From assembly GCF_025153475.1 (NCBI RefSeq), contig NZ_JANZXA010000008.1, positions 62,001-126,000 on the forward strand: a stretch of DNA of 64,000 bases. The letters run 5' to 3'. The position numbers and the translations under genes were made by a program. The notes under the pieces were generated by a model. That model was not told the DNA's origin. It made no database searches and saw nothing but the letters and a program-made list of their open reading frames with translations. This DNA comes from Novosphingobium mangrovisedimenti. Lineage in GTDB: Bacteria > Pseudomonadota > Alphaproteobacteria > Sphingomonadales > Sphingomonadaceae. This document shows positions 25,120 to 34,230 of the stretch, piece after piece (the stretch's first letter is position 1; each line of letters begins with the position of its first letter).

Positions 25120-25380
25120 CTATTTGCCGATCGGGCTCTCGCCATGCTTTCTCAGGACGTCGTTGAAGGCCTCGGCCATGAGGTCCTGAAGGCTCATGCC
25201 TTGCCTGCGGGCACACATGTGCATGGCCAGAGACATCTCCGGTGAGAAGTACCCTGAGATGGCTTTCCTTCCAACACGACTGGGCGGCGTGACCGGGCTT
25301 TCCGTTGCCGAGCCGGGACTGGCCTCTTTCGCGGGAGTGGAGGACGGGGCCTTGTCGGCCAGGTTGGCAAACCGGCTCAT
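25120..25380 (-). CDS. ParA partner, ribbon-helix-helix-type small protein
   Basis: 86 aa. The N-terminal half is disordered (Pro/Ser/Ala-rich) and the C-terminal half (GYFSPEMSLAMHMCARRQGM, then SLQDLMAEAFNDVLRKHG) is an RHH-like DNA-binding domain. This matches small ParB-type centromere binders that stimulate ParA. Its ATG shares ATGA with the parA stop, indicating tight coupling. Function inferred from context. Confidence 0.7.
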   Translation of the reverse strand: MSRFANLADKAPSSTPAKEASPGSATESPVTPPSRVGRKAISGYFSPEMSLAMHMCARRQGMSLQDLMAEAFNDVLRKHGESPIGK

Positions 25381-26033
25381 CGTGCGGCCTCCAGTCCGTG
25401 TGAACATGTGGACATGTTCAACTGCGCACAGGCCCACATGTGCAAGGCTGCGATTTCCTGCGCCGCCTTGCCCTCGGGCTCGAGTTCGAAGGCGGTGGCG
25501 CCTTGGGCGCTGGCGTGGCGGTAGACGGCCCGGTCCGGTAGCAGAACAGGACAGTATTGCGCCCCGTACCCGCTGACGAGGTCGCGCGCATCCTCGTAAA
25601 TGCGCGGGGCGTTAGGCGGACCAGCGGTGAACACGACATGGGCCGCCTTGCCGACGAGCTTTGCCAGTTGGATGGTGGTCCTGATAGCAGCGAGGTCGAA
25701 GGCGCTGGGTCTGCAAGACACCAGGACCAGATCGGCGATCTCGATGGCTCGGGTTGCGGCGCTATCGGCGTGGGGCGGTGTGTCAATCACCACGAAACGC
25801 GCGCCTTGCGCTTTGGCGGCCGTGACCTTGGCGCTGATGCGCGGCGGCGCGCTGTCGATGACTTCGGGCGCGGCGCCGTTACGCCATTCCGCCCACTGGC
25901 TGGCCGTCGCCTGCGGATCGGTGTCGATGATGAGCGAAACCTGCCCCGCACGCTCGGCGGCCGCGGCCAGGTGGATGGCAAGCGTCGTCTTTCCGGCGCC
26001 GCCCTTCTGACTAATGATGGCAATGGTGGACAT
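25377..26033 (-). CDS. parA: ParA-family partition ATPase
   Basis: 218 aa, without the N-terminal HTH of large ParA, so a small (type Ib/VirC1-like) ParA. It has the deviant Walker A KGGAGKTTLA, the switch IDTDPQATASQW and Walker B FVVIDTPPHAD. It would segregate the extrachromosomal form of the element using the RHH partner. It is downstream of the relaxase gene with a 62-base gap containing candidate binding palindromes. Confidence 0.9.
   Translation of the reverse strand: MSTIAIISQKGGAGKTTLAIHLAAAAERAGQVSLIIDTDPQATASQWAEWRNGAAPEVIDSAPPRISAKVTAAKAQGARFVVIDTPPHADSAATRAIEIADLVLVSCRPSAFDLAAIRTTIQLAKLVGKAAHVVFTAGPPNAPRIYEDARDLVSGYGAQYCPVLLPDRAVYRHASAQGATAFELEPEGKAAQEIAALHMWACAQLNMSTCSHGLEAAR
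25401..25420. repeat. TGAACATG-N4-CATGTTCA palindrome, candidate partition site
   Basis: TGAACATGTGGACATGTTCA lies in the 3' end of parA near the start of the RHH gene. Its right half, TGGACATGTTCA, is repeated exactly at 26027-26038 at the parA start. Candidate operator or centromere-like site for the RHH protein. Confidence 0.5.
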
Positions 26034-26062
26034 GTTCAGGCGTCCTCGTGTTCACATGTGAA
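26027..26062. repeat. Partition-site candidates at the parA start
   Basis: TGGACATGTTCA (26027-26038) is followed by the perfect 12-bp palindrome TTCACATGTGAA (26051-26062). Both share the ACATGT core with 25401-25420. They overlap the parA translation start, a common place for autoregulatory operators. Confidence 0.5.
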
Positions 26063-26095
26063 GGTGTGGGAGTGTGGACAGGTGAGCATCTGTGC

Positions 26096-29029
26096 TCATC
26101 GGCTGCGTTCGATATTGCGTTCGGGCAGGTCGACTTTGGGTTCAGGCGCTTTGGCGGGATCCGCACGTGGCTCGTCGAAGCCGAGCTTTCTTTTCAGGTA
26201 ATCGGTTTCGGATTCGCCGTGGCGGCGCCCCTGGTCCGCGATTTCGAGGGCGCTTGTCTTGTCGCCCGCGTTGCGGATCACCGCGCGTTCCACGCCTTGC
26301 ACGTTGTCGACGATCAGGAAGAGGTTGTCGGTCGCGCGCGTCGCAGACACCAGGAACGAGCGAGTCGAGTTCAGGTGGCGCTCCTGCTCGCGCATGACGA
26401 GAATGGCGCTCTGCGCTGTCATCCCCTGGCTGGCATGGACCGTCAGCGCATAGGCAAGGTCCAGCTTTTCCAGTGCCGGATCGTCGCGCCTGAGCTCGAT
26501 CTGCATTCCATCGGCATGCCGCACCGTGACCGTTTCTGCGGTGATCGTGGTGATTGTCGATTGCTGGTTGTTGAGAAGCCCGCGGCTCTGGTTGTTGTCG
26601 GTCCAGCGGATGCGGTCCCCGACGTGCAGATCGATCTGCTTTTCCCGATAGAGCGACACGGCATCGTGCTTGAGATTTCGCGGCAGGCGTTCAGGAGAAA
26701 TAGCCCTGATGCTGCCATCGGTCATGCGTAGCGTGACGCGACTTCCCTCGCGGTCAATAACCGTACCGCGTTCTCCCCTCCACAGGCTTTGGGACGGCAA
26801 GTTCGTCCTGAACTCGACCACGTTGCCTTCGGTCCAGGCGCGCAGTTGCCGCGCGCCCTCCCGGGTCACGTTGATTTTCTCCAGCACGGTCTGCGGACTT
26901 GCTGCAGCTCCGATTTCCCCTGCCTTGCGCAGCTCCTGCTGGACCGCGGCATTGATGGCGCTGCGCATCGCCCGGCTCGGGGCGAGGAGCAGCGTGCGGT
27001 CTCGGCTCTTGGCGTCAAGGGAGGCCCATCGTTGGGCGGCAAGGCCGGCCGCTTCCTGGCTTCCCACCTCGGTCGTTCTTTCTTCAAGTAGCCGGAAGGC
27101 ACTGCCAACGTCGTTCTCCGCAAGGGCGGCGTTCACCTCTTTCATCAAGGGTGACGCCGCTCGCAGGTTCTCCTGAATGTGCGACGTGGGGGCGCCCTTT
27201 GCCTGCGTCATTTCAAAAGGCTTGCCAGCTTCGACCGGCGTTAGCTGCCGAACATCGCCCGCCATGACCAGGCGCTCGACGCCCAGCATGGAAGCAATGC
27301 GCAGCAGCTGCTCGAACTGTTGATTGGGGATCATTGAGGCCTCGTCGACCATCACGAACGATCCACTGAGCGTACTGCGCAATTCGGCGACTTTGTCCGC
27401 ACTCGCACTGCCATCGAGCACGCCCCGGTGGCGGGCTATGAAAGAGGCAATCGACTGCCCGGGAACTCCGACCTTCTCGCCAAAATCCCGCGCGGTGCCC
27501 GATGCGATGGCAAGGGCATGAACGGCGCGCCCTTCCTCCCGCGCTACCTGCGCGACGGGACTTAGAGAAGCTGATTTGCCCGTGCCAGCTCCGCCTTGGA
27601 CATAATGGACCCGGTTCGTACTCGAGAGGATGTCGACGGCGGCTTTTTGCTGCCCCGGGTTCAGGCGGCGCAGTCCCAGCTCCTGGGCGGCCTCCTGAAC
27701 CCGAGCGGCCGCCTCGGGGCGCTCAATCATGGGAACGCAAGCGCCCCGCGCGGCCTGCAGATGCCCGAGAAGGCGCCCCTCTAGGCGTACAGCGGTTTCT
27801 GGTGTCAGAAGCCGATCACCGCCAACGAGCAGGCCCTTCGCAACGAGAAGGTCTATGCGCCGCTCAACCTCGGCGACGGACATCGGCCCCATCCGGTCCA
27901 GCGCCCGGCCGAGCAGGTCGATCCGGTCAAAGCCTGCTTCGCGCTCGGACAGATCACGCGAGGCCGAGGCTACTGCTTCAGCCGCCGCATAGGCCCTGGG
28001 CTCAAGACGGCCGATGCGTTCCGGCACGAGGGGATCGTCTGCCCGCGGTGTAAGCCCCATGGCCGCCACCAAAGCTGCGCCGCGATTGCCGATACCCCTG
28101 ATCCCCGCGATCACCTGCCCCCACATCGACTGCCCACGTTCGAGCCGCTGCACGGACGCGCGCACCAGACCTTGCGCATCCAGCCCGACCGTTGCGGCCA
28201 GATCGCGCCATCCTTTCGCGCGCTTTGCCGGATCGGGCGCGGCCTCCTTCCCTTTCCGCGTGGCCAGGGCTGCGATCTCCCGTTCGCGAGGCGAGCCCCG
28301 CCCTTCCGCATCCAACGCTTCCCGGATTTCGGTCGAACGGGTCGAGAAGGCCTCGATGATCTCGCGGCTGATGCCAGTGAGCTCGAAGGCCCCGTCCACG
28401 GGATTACGCGCCGGAGTTGTCTCGTAGCCGAGCCCCTCGAGTCGGCTACGCAGTTCGGAATTGAAGACCGCGCTGATCGCATGCTGCCGACGGAAGAGTT
28501 GATCATTTCGCAATGCGTGCCATTTTCCATCAGAAGCCTTGGTCGCATTCATCAGCACGGCGTGGATGTGCAATTGCGGCTCTGCGTTCCGGTTCACGTC
28601 GTGCAGGAAGGTCGCGGCCAGGAGATTGCCACTGCGCTCGGCCTGCTGGCGATCTCCAGCCCAGACCTTGGTTTCGATGAGGTTCTTCTCGATCCAACAC
28701 AGGGTGGCGCCAACTGCATGCTTCAGTTCGCTAACGATCCGCTTATCCCCGCCGATGATCGCCAGTAGGGACACCGATTTGGACACGGATAGAGTCAGAT
28801 CGAGGCCGGGCCGGTGCTCGCCCCGGCGGGCGTCCAACTGGCTCCCATCGGGCAGTTTTCCCAGAAGCAGCCGCTCAAACGCCTCGGGATCCACCTTGCC
28901 GGATAGGCCCAGCGCATCGGCGCCCCGACCGACCCACTCGCTTTGCTCGACGGCCTCATCCGCTGTGTAGTAGTTGTCGGATGCGTAATACGCGGCGCCA
29001 TCGCCTGCCACGGCTCCAATCGAAATCAT
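26096..29029 (-). CDS. MobF-type conjugative relaxase-helicase (TrwC/TraI family)
   Basis: About 977 aa. The N-terminal relaxase domain has a paired-Tyr region (YYASDNYYTADE) and the histidine triad LHIHAVLMNA that binds the metal at the nick site; LDLTLSVSKSVSLLA is also typical of TrwC. The C-terminal half is a superfamily I helicase: Walker A GGAGTGKSASL, MVDEASMI, and the late YALTVHASQGMTAQ motif. It nicks oriT and unwinds the transferred strand. The ATG at 29029 overlaps the stop of the upstream accessory gene (ATGA). No coupling protein or secretion genes are near. Confidence 0.93.
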   Translation of the reverse strand: MISIGAVAGDGAAYYASDNYYTADEAVEQSEWVGRGADALGLSGKVDPEAFERLLLGKLPDGSQLDARRGEHRPGLDLTLSVSKSVSLLAIIGGDKRIVSELKHAVGATLCWIEKNLIETKVWAGDRQQAERSGNLLAATFLHDVNRNAEPQLHIHAVLMNATKASDGKWHALRNDQLFRRQHAISAVFNSELRSRLEGLGYETTPARNPVDGAFELTGISREIIEAFSTRSTEIREALDAEGRGSPREREIAALATRKGKEAAPDPAKRAKGWRDLAATVGLDAQGLVRASVQRLERGQSMWGQVIAGIRGIGNRGAALVAAMGLTPRADDPLVPERIGRLEPRAYAAAEAVASASRDLSEREAGFDRIDLLGRALDRMGPMSVAEVERRIDLLVAKGLLVGGDRLLTPETAVRLEGRLLGHLQAARGACVPMIERPEAAARVQEAAQELGLRRLNPGQQKAAVDILSSTNRVHYVQGGAGTGKSASLSPVAQVAREEGRAVHALAIASGTARDFGEKVGVPGQSIASFIARHRGVLDGSASADKVAELRSTLSGSFVMVDEASMIPNQQFEQLLRIASMLGVERLVMAGDVRQLTPVEAGKPFEMTQAKGAPTSHIQENLRAASPLMKEVNAALAENDVGSAFRLLEERTTEVGSQEAAGLAAQRWASLDAKSRDRTLLLAPSRAMRSAINAAVQQELRKAGEIGAAASPQTVLEKINVTREGARQLRAWTEGNVVEFRTNLPSQSLWRGERGTVIDREGSRVTLRMTDGSIRAISPERLPRNLKHDAVSLYREKQIDLHVGDRIRWTDNNQSRGLLNNQQSTITTITAETVTVRHADGMQIELRRDDPALEKLDLAYALTVHASQGMTAQSAILVMREQERHLNSTRSFLVSATRATDNLFLIVDNVQGVERAVIRNAGDKTSALEIADQGRRHGESETDYLKRKLGFDEPRADPAKAPEPKVDLPERNIERSR

Positions 29030-29802
29030 GACTGCCCTCCGGTCTTCACCGGGGCGAGGACCGGGCACTGGTCCAGGCGGCGGGATGATCGATAGAGCTC
29101 GCAGATGCCAATGTCGGCAGAGCCGTAAAGGGCGCGGGAGACAGGCGTCGCGATCCAGCTGTATGGCAGGACTTTCGCGGCCCCCACCTCTACAATCGAA
29201 AGGGCAATTAGGCCCACGACGAGGAGGAAAGCGGTTTCCCAGCTCGCCAGTTTAAACTGGTCGAAGAAGTGCCAATGAAGCGAAGGACGCCTCTGTTTGA
29301 GCCCGGCCATGACCTCCTTTCGCAGCGATACGAGATGCGCCTCAATTGCAGCTTGTCCCGATGGTCGCTCGACAGCCAAGGTGACCTCGTCCAGCTTGCT
29401 AGTGATCTGCCCTTGCAGCTCCTGCAGCGCTTGGAAGAACGGTGAGCTTCCCTCCCTGAAACGTCCGGCGAGTTCCTTGGCGTGCATCTCCCTGGCGTCG
29501 CGGTTGGCCTCTTCGGTCGCATGGGCCGCCACAAGAAGATTGCGCTCGCGCTTCTCCGCCGAGCGCAGCAAGCGATCGAGATCGATACGCAAGGCGCTGA
29601 GCTCCTGAACCAGGCGCACCGCGTCATCGGGACGTACCGGTTGCTCAGGAGGATCGAACATGGCGCGGCCCTGTTCATCCGCGCGAATGGCTTCTTCGGC
29701 AAGGGCTCGAAACAGGTCCGGCCGCGACACGTTCTGCCGCTCCGCAAGGGCATCGAGACGGCGCAAAAGCCCATCGTCATAGGAGACGTTCACCTGGGCC
29801 AT
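29026..29802 (-). CDS. RHH/coiled-coil membrane protein, likely relaxosome accessory
   Basis: 258 aa. The start MAQVNVSYDDGLLRRLDALA is RHH-like. It is followed by a long charged helical region (LRSAEKRERNLL, then EEANRDAREMHAKELAG) and a membrane segment (ETAFLLVVGLIALSIVEVG), with Cys residues in the tail. Coupled by ATGA to the relaxase gene, it probably helps the relaxase bind oriT, in the manner of TrwA, and may tether it to the membrane. Function is from position and layout. Confidence 0.65.
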   Translation of the reverse strand: MAQVNVSYDDGLLRRLDALAERQNVSRPDLFRALAEEAIRADEQGRAMFDPPEQPVRPDDAVRLVQELSALRIDLDRLLRSAEKRERNLLVAAHATEEANRDAREMHAKELAGRFREGSSPFFQALQELQGQITSKLDEVTLAVERPSGQAAIEAHLVSLRKEVMAGLKQRRPSLHWHFFDQFKLASWETAFLLVVGLIALSIVEVGAAKVLPYSWIATPVSRALYGSADIGICELYRSSRRLDQCPVLAPVKTGGQS

Positions 29803-30124
29803 GCCGAGCCTCCTTCGATCGGAAGGCTACGCCACAAACCGCAGATTCCTGCGCCTCTACGACGGATGTAGAAGGATGCTCTACGTCGAACAGTCCACAA
29901 AGCCAGCTTTGCCGATCGCCCTAGAACACGGCCTACGCAGTAGAACCGCGCAATTCTGCGGGTGTTGGCCATCGTAGTGCCCGTTACGCCGTAACGTGGA
30001 GTGTGATCCCCTATTCCCTTTCCGTCATTGAGCGGTGGCCTCGAGGTCGTGCCGACTATTGAAGAACGGGGGCGGTCCCCTGTGGAGCCAAGGCGGCCCT
30101 GCGGCCGGTAGAGCAAACAAGCGC
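29803..30124. other. Gene-free region, candidate oriT
   Basis: A 322-base gap between the relaxosome genes and repC. It has a perfect short hairpin CGTTACG-C-CGTAACG (29982-29996), a CCGC/GCGG repeat (29946-29961) and near-repeats of CTCTACG (about 29855 and 29880). Transfer origins normally lie beside the relaxase operon and contain such inverted repeats, but I cannot identify the nick site. Confidence 0.4.
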
Positions 30125-31339
30125 TCATGGCAGCACCTCCAATTGAAAGTTTGCGAGGAAAGACGCTGTGAGATCCTGCGCGGTGAACCGGCGGTCATCT
30201 GTCGGCTCGGACCTTGCGAATTGGCGCGGCAGTTCGCGATCGAGATCCATACGCAGGCCTGCCATCAGCATGCCCTGCAGGTTCCCCCCGCCCAGCCTTG
30301 CACGCTTGGCCAAACCGAAGGCGCATCGGGCGGGGTGCCGTGCGTGGTAGGGATCATCCTTCGGAAGGCGGGCATTTCTGTCGATGACAAGAATGGCCAA
30401 GGCGGCCGCTTCCCGCCCCAAGCGCTCGCAAATTGAGCCCCATCCAGCAGGCCCTATGCCAAGTTCGGCACAGGCCTGTGCGGAAGCTTCGATCAAGTTT
30501 ACCGGACTGGGGCCGCCCAGAGCTTCGACCCGCATCCGATAGGAGGTCGACGCGAGAAGCATGGCTTGGCGCGGCGTGACAGAAGCCGCTTCGCTCGCGG
30601 CCGGAGCCGTACGAAGGTTTTTAGAGTGTTTAAGAGGGGTATATGGTGCACCTGAAATTTCCGACGCGTCGGCAGTTTCTGCATCACCATCGGAAATTTT
30701 GGTTGCACCACAGGCTTCGGAAATAGCCGTCCGAACTGCCTGCAAGGCAGTAAGAAGCTCCTCAAGGCGGGCCTTGTCCTGCAAGCGTGACGTGCGCCCG
30801 CCCGGTAGGATCGCATCCATCTTCCGGATTGCGCCAGTGTCTCCGCAGGCCTGAATGCGACGTCGCACGAGCTGGATCTCAGCACGAAGGACTTCCAACG
30901 CGGCCCGCTCTTCGCTGAGCTCCTTCTGGAGGTCGAGAAGACGGGCTTGCTTTTCCTGCGTGAGCAGCGGCGCCAGGTTGATCCCGGCTGCCCATTCGAT
31001 CTGGTCCGCACTGTCCCGCTTGCCAAAGCGGCGGCCGTTCTTTCCGAACGTGCGCTGGATCAGCCCGGCCCGCTCGAGCGATGTCTCGATGTTCCAGATC
31101 TGCCGGGGGCTACAACCAAGTTCTCCCGCCATGGCATCAACGCTATTCCAATGTGCGCAGATCGCCCCGCACCGAAAGTCGCCTTCTCGGCACCACTTGA
31201 TGCAGAGCTCTAGGTAGCGGATCTGGCGCGCGTTGAGCTTCAGGCCGTCCCGGCCAACCTCGCGGATAAGGTCAATCAGCTCCCACTTGCCGCTCATCGC
31301 CGCGTGCAGGCCATCATGCCTTTCCGTGACACCTGTCAT
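30125..31339 (-). CDS. repC: RepC-type plasmid replication initiator
   Basis: 404 aa. The N-terminal part (LKLNARQIRYLELCIKWCRE, then MAGELGCSPRQIWNIETSLE) resembles the winged-helix DNA-binding domain of alphaproteobacterial RepC. A central variable linker is followed by a C-terminal domain (PARCAFGLAKRARLGGGNLQ). GGGAGGT lies 5 bases upstream of the ATG at 31339. RepC proteins initiate replication at an origin inside their own gene, and an AT-rich inverted repeat is present at 30645-30709. Its presence suggests that the excised circle may replicate. Confidence 0.8.
   Translation of the reverse strand: MTGVTERHDGLHAAMSGKWELIDLIREVGRDGLKLNARQIRYLELCIKWCREGDFRCGAICAHWNSVDAMAGELGCSPRQIWNIETSLERAGLIQRTFGKNGRRFGKRDSADQIEWAAGINLAPLLTQEKQARLLDLQKELSEERAALEVLRAEIQLVRRRIQACGDTGAIRKMDAILPGGRTSRLQDKARLEELLTALQAVRTAISEACGATKISDGDAETADASEISGAPYTPLKHSKNLRTAPAASEAASVTPRQAMLLASTSYRMRVEALGGPSPVNLIEASAQACAELGIGPAGWGSICERLGREAAALAILVIDRNARLPKDDPYHARHPARCAFGLAKRARLGGGNLQGMLMAGLRMDLDRELPRQFARSEPTDDRRFTAQDLTASFLANFQLEVLP
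30645..30709. other. Inverted repeat inside repC, candidate oriV
   Basis: GGTGCACCTGAAATTTCCGA (30645-30664) faces TCGGAAATTTTGGTTGCACC (30690-30709), 17 of 20 positions pairing. A 12-bp palindrome CCGACGCGTCGG sits at the inner edge of the left arm (30661-30672). The surrounding DNA is locally AT-rich, as expected for an origin embedded in repC. Confidence 0.5.
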
Positions 31340-31698
31340 GCCGCACCTCCCGCAAGGTTCGTCCTTGCAGGCGATTCGGCGATGGCGTAGGGAAGAAGGG
31401 TAGCGACAGCTTCGTATCGACCGCTGGTGAGGATGGCCGTCCTCCCAGCGGTTTTTTGTGTTTGTCCTTCGGATTTTCGATCAAGCATCGATCGAGTGCA
31501 GACGAAGCTCTTTGAAGAGGCTGCAGTGAGACCTTCAAGCTTCCGAAAAAGCGGGGCGTGTCCGACCAAACGCCACACTCTGACCGTGAGAGAATAAGGG
31601 CACGAAAGTTTACCCACCCATGCTAACGCATTGAAACTTTTGGCGACCTTTGCCGTGAGGTTTACACTCAAGCCACTGAATTTGAACGATTCAATTGC
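31340..31698. other. Gene-free right end of the island
   Basis: No supported gene. It includes the repC leader and promoter region and, near the end, GGTTTACAC (31659-31667), which matches the repeats beside attL. An open frame on the minus strand here translates tRNA-like sequence and is not a gene. Confidence 0.5.
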
Positions 31699-31746
<48 letters not shown>

Positions 31747-31796
31747 CTTCCGAAACAGCTGGGAACCAGCGCGGAAAGGCGCCGTGGCGCCTCCTG

Positions 31797-32774
31797 TTAC
31801 GCCTCCGCCTCGCGCTCCTGCGCGGCGGCGAAGCGGCGGGCAAGGACGGCGCAGACCATGAGCTGGATCTGGTGGAAGAACATCAGCGGCAGGATGATCG
31901 CACCCACCTGTGCCTGCGCGAACAGCACGCCGGCCAGCGGAACGCCCGTCGCCAGACTCTTTTTCGAGCCGCAGAAGATCAGGACGATTCGGTCCTCGCG
32001 CGAGAAGCCGAGCCAGCGACCCAGCGCGGTCGCCGCCAGCAGCACGAGCGCGAGGACACCCAGCGAAAGACCGGCGATCAGCGCCAGTTCGCCGATCGTG
32101 ACACGGCTCCAGAGCCCTTCGATCACCGCCGCACCGAAGGCCGTGTAGACCACCAGCAGGATCGATCCCCGGTCGACGAGACCGAGCACTTTCTTGTTCC
32201 GCGTCACGAAGCCGCCGATCCACGGGCGCAGGAAATGCCCGGCGAGGAACGGCAAGAGCAGCTGCACGGCGATCGTCACCACCGGATCGGTCGAGAAGCC
32301 GCCCTGCTTGCCGGTGATCAGCACGGCGGTGAGCAGCGGCGTCAGGAAGATGCCCGCAAGGTTGGAAAACGAGGCGCTGCACACCGCTGCCGCGACATTG
32401 CCGCCAGCGATGGCCGTGAAGGCGATCGAGGACTGCACCGTGGACGGCAGCAGGGTCAGGAACAGTACGCCCGTCGCCAGCGCCGGATCGAGGCCTGGAA
32501 TCCTCGAAACGGCCAGACCGATCAGCGGGAACAGCACGAAAGTGAGCGAGGCGACCGAAAGGTGCAGTTTCCAGGCACGCGCGCCATCCATGACCGCCTC
32601 GCGCGAAAGCTTCGCCCCGTGCAGGAAGAACAGCAACGCGATCCCCGCATCGGCCACCCCGCCGGCGATCTGCGCGAAGACGCCGCGCGCCGGCAGCACC
32701 GAAGCGAGCGCCACGGTGGAGATCAGCAGCAGGATGTAGGGATCAATGTTCAGGCGCGAGAGCAGTCGGTTCAT
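31797..32774 (-). CDS. Bile acid:sodium symporter family transporter (SBF-like)
   Basis: A 325-aa, very hydrophobic protein with about nine to ten membrane segments. LPSTVQSSIAFTAIAGGNVA and CGSKKSLATGVPLAG are the conserved crossover motifs of the YfeH/SBF-like subfamily. It likely imports an organic anion by sodium symport. The ATG at 32774 is preferred to an upstream 11-residue extension. It is the first chromosomal gene after the island and faces away from the aldo/keto reductase upstream only by an 80-base gap, in the same direction. Confidence 0.85.
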   Translation of the reverse strand: MNRLLSRLNIDPYILLLISTVALASVLPARGVFAQIAGGVADAGIALLFFLHGAKLSREAVMDGARAWKLHLSVASLTFVLFPLIGLAVSRIPGLDPALATGVLFLTLLPSTVQSSIAFTAIAGGNVAAAVCSASFSNLAGIFLTPLLTAVLITGKQGGFSTDPVVTIAVQLLLPFLAGHFLRPWIGGFVTRNKKVLGLVDRGSILLVVYTAFGAAVIEGLWSRVTIGELALIAGLSLGVLALVLLAATALGRWLGFSREDRIVLIFCGSKKSLATGVPLAGVLFAQAQVGAIILPLMFFHQIQLMVCAVLARRFAAAQEREAEA

Positions 32775-32854
32775 CTGATGTCCAATGCGCCGAAACGAAG
32801 GGCACAAGCCTTTCGCAGGGCCAGATTCGAAAAATTGGGCGGGAAATGGCGGTC

Positions 32855-33877
32855 TCAGCCGGAGACCGGGCCACTGCCGGCGCCCGAGGTACGGATCGCC
32901 TCTGCAACAAGGGCAAGGTCCTCGTCCAGCAGTTCGAGCCCGGCAGCGGCAATCCAGCCATCGACCTGCGCGGGGCTTCGCGCCCCGACGATGGCTCCGG
33001 TCACCCCCGGCACGGCCAGCGCCCAGGCGACGGCGACCGCGGCCTGCGACACGCCGTGCCGCGCGGCGATGGGCTTCATCGCCTCTGCCACCTGCAGGTT
33101 GCGCGTCAGGGCATCGCCGGTGAAATCGGGATGAGTCGCGCGCCAGTCGTCCGACGGCAGGCCTGCCACCCTCCCGGCTGAAAAGCCGCCCGAGAGCAGG
33201 CCCGACTGCATGGGGCTGTAGACGATAACGCCGGTGTCATGCGTCAGGCACCAGGGCAGTTCGCGTTCGATGGCCCCGCGCCTGATCGCCGAGAGCGGCG
33301 GCTGGAGCGTATCGACATGGCCCAGCTTCTCCGCGGCATCGAGCTGGTCGGCATTGTGGTTGGACAGCCCCACCGCGCGCACCTTGCCCTCGGCCTTCAG
33401 GTCGAGCAGCGCGCGCCAGTATTCGTCGATTGCGCTGCCATCCTCGGCCGGCCAGTGCATCTGCAGCAGGTCGATCACGTCCACCCCCAGCCGCTTCAGC
33501 GAATCCTCGCATTCGCGCCTGATCGAATCGGCGCGCCCGACCCGGAACTTGCTGTTGCGATCCGCCGGGTCCCAGACCTGTCCGCACTTGGTGAAGACAT
33601 AGGGCCGCCCTGACGCGGGAATTTCCGCAAGCGCGGCGGCCACGACCCGCTCCGAGTGGCCAAGCCCATAGATCGCCGCGGTGTCGATCCAGTTCACCCC
33701 GCGTTCGACCGCGTGGCGGATGGCCCGAATCGAATCGGCATCGTCCTGCGCACCCCAGCCCACGGCCCAGTCCGGGCCGCCGATGGCCCAGGCCCCGAAG
33801 CCGACGCGCGTGATCTCCATGCCGGTGCGGCCCAGCTTGCGGGTCGCAAGCGGCGTGGTGCTGCTGGTCGATGTCAC
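32855..33877 (-). CDS. Aldo/keto reductase
   Basis: A 340-aa NAD(P)H-dependent oxidoreductase: RTGMEITRVGFGAWAIGG at the start, NWIDTAAIYGLGHSE with catalytic Asp and Tyr, YVFTKCGQVWD with Lys, DVIDLLQMHWP with His, and SPMQSGLLSG in the cofactor loop. Start taken as the GTG at 33877 with GGAGA upstream. Divergent from the TonB-receptor gene; it could reduce an aldehyde or ketone in the neighbouring pathway. Confidence 0.9.
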   Translation of the reverse strand: MTSTSSTTPLATRKLGRTGMEITRVGFGAWAIGGPDWAVGWGAQDDADSIRAIRHAVERGVNWIDTAAIYGLGHSERVVAAALAEIPASGRPYVFTKCGQVWDPADRNSKFRVGRADSIRRECEDSLKRLGVDVIDLLQMHWPAEDGSAIDEYWRALLDLKAEGKVRAVGLSNHNADQLDAAEKLGHVDTLQPPLSAIRRGAIERELPWCLTHDTGVIVYSPMQSGLLSGGFSAGRVAGLPSDDWRATHPDFTGDALTRNLQVAEAMKPIAARHGVSQAAVAVAWALAVPGVTGAIVGARSPAQVDGWIAAAGLELLDEDLALVAEAIRTSGAGSGPVSG

Positions 33878-34230
33878 GGCTGCTTCTCCCCGGGCCTCTT
33901 TGCCCTGCCGCCTCTGGCAGACCGCAAGCGCATGGTCTTGTCCCAGAATACCCCGTCGCTTTGACACGAGGCGCCATTTGCCGCGCCTTTCGCACCGCAA
34001 CCTAAAGGCGATCCGGGCTCCCAAGCCCGATTTCGCCCTTCAAACCGCAGAAATCCACGACTTTCGGAAAAGTCGCGGGCCGGTGCCGAGGGTCTCCAGT
34101 CAAGTACTTATTCGCAATTGCACAAGACCACGCCCCCCGCAGCCGCCAGATTTCCCGCCACGCGGCCACACCAAGCAACGACGAGCCGCAGACCGGGAAT
34201 GGTTCTGACATCACGTTTCGGGGAGCTCAA
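33878..34230. promoter_or_regulatory. Divergent promoter region with palindrome, AKR / TonB receptor
   Basis: A 353-base gap without genes. It contains CGACTTT-CGGA-AAAGTCG (34058-34075), an 18-base palindrome that could be an operator for one or both operons. GGGGAGCTCAA precedes the receptor ATG. Confidence 0.45.
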
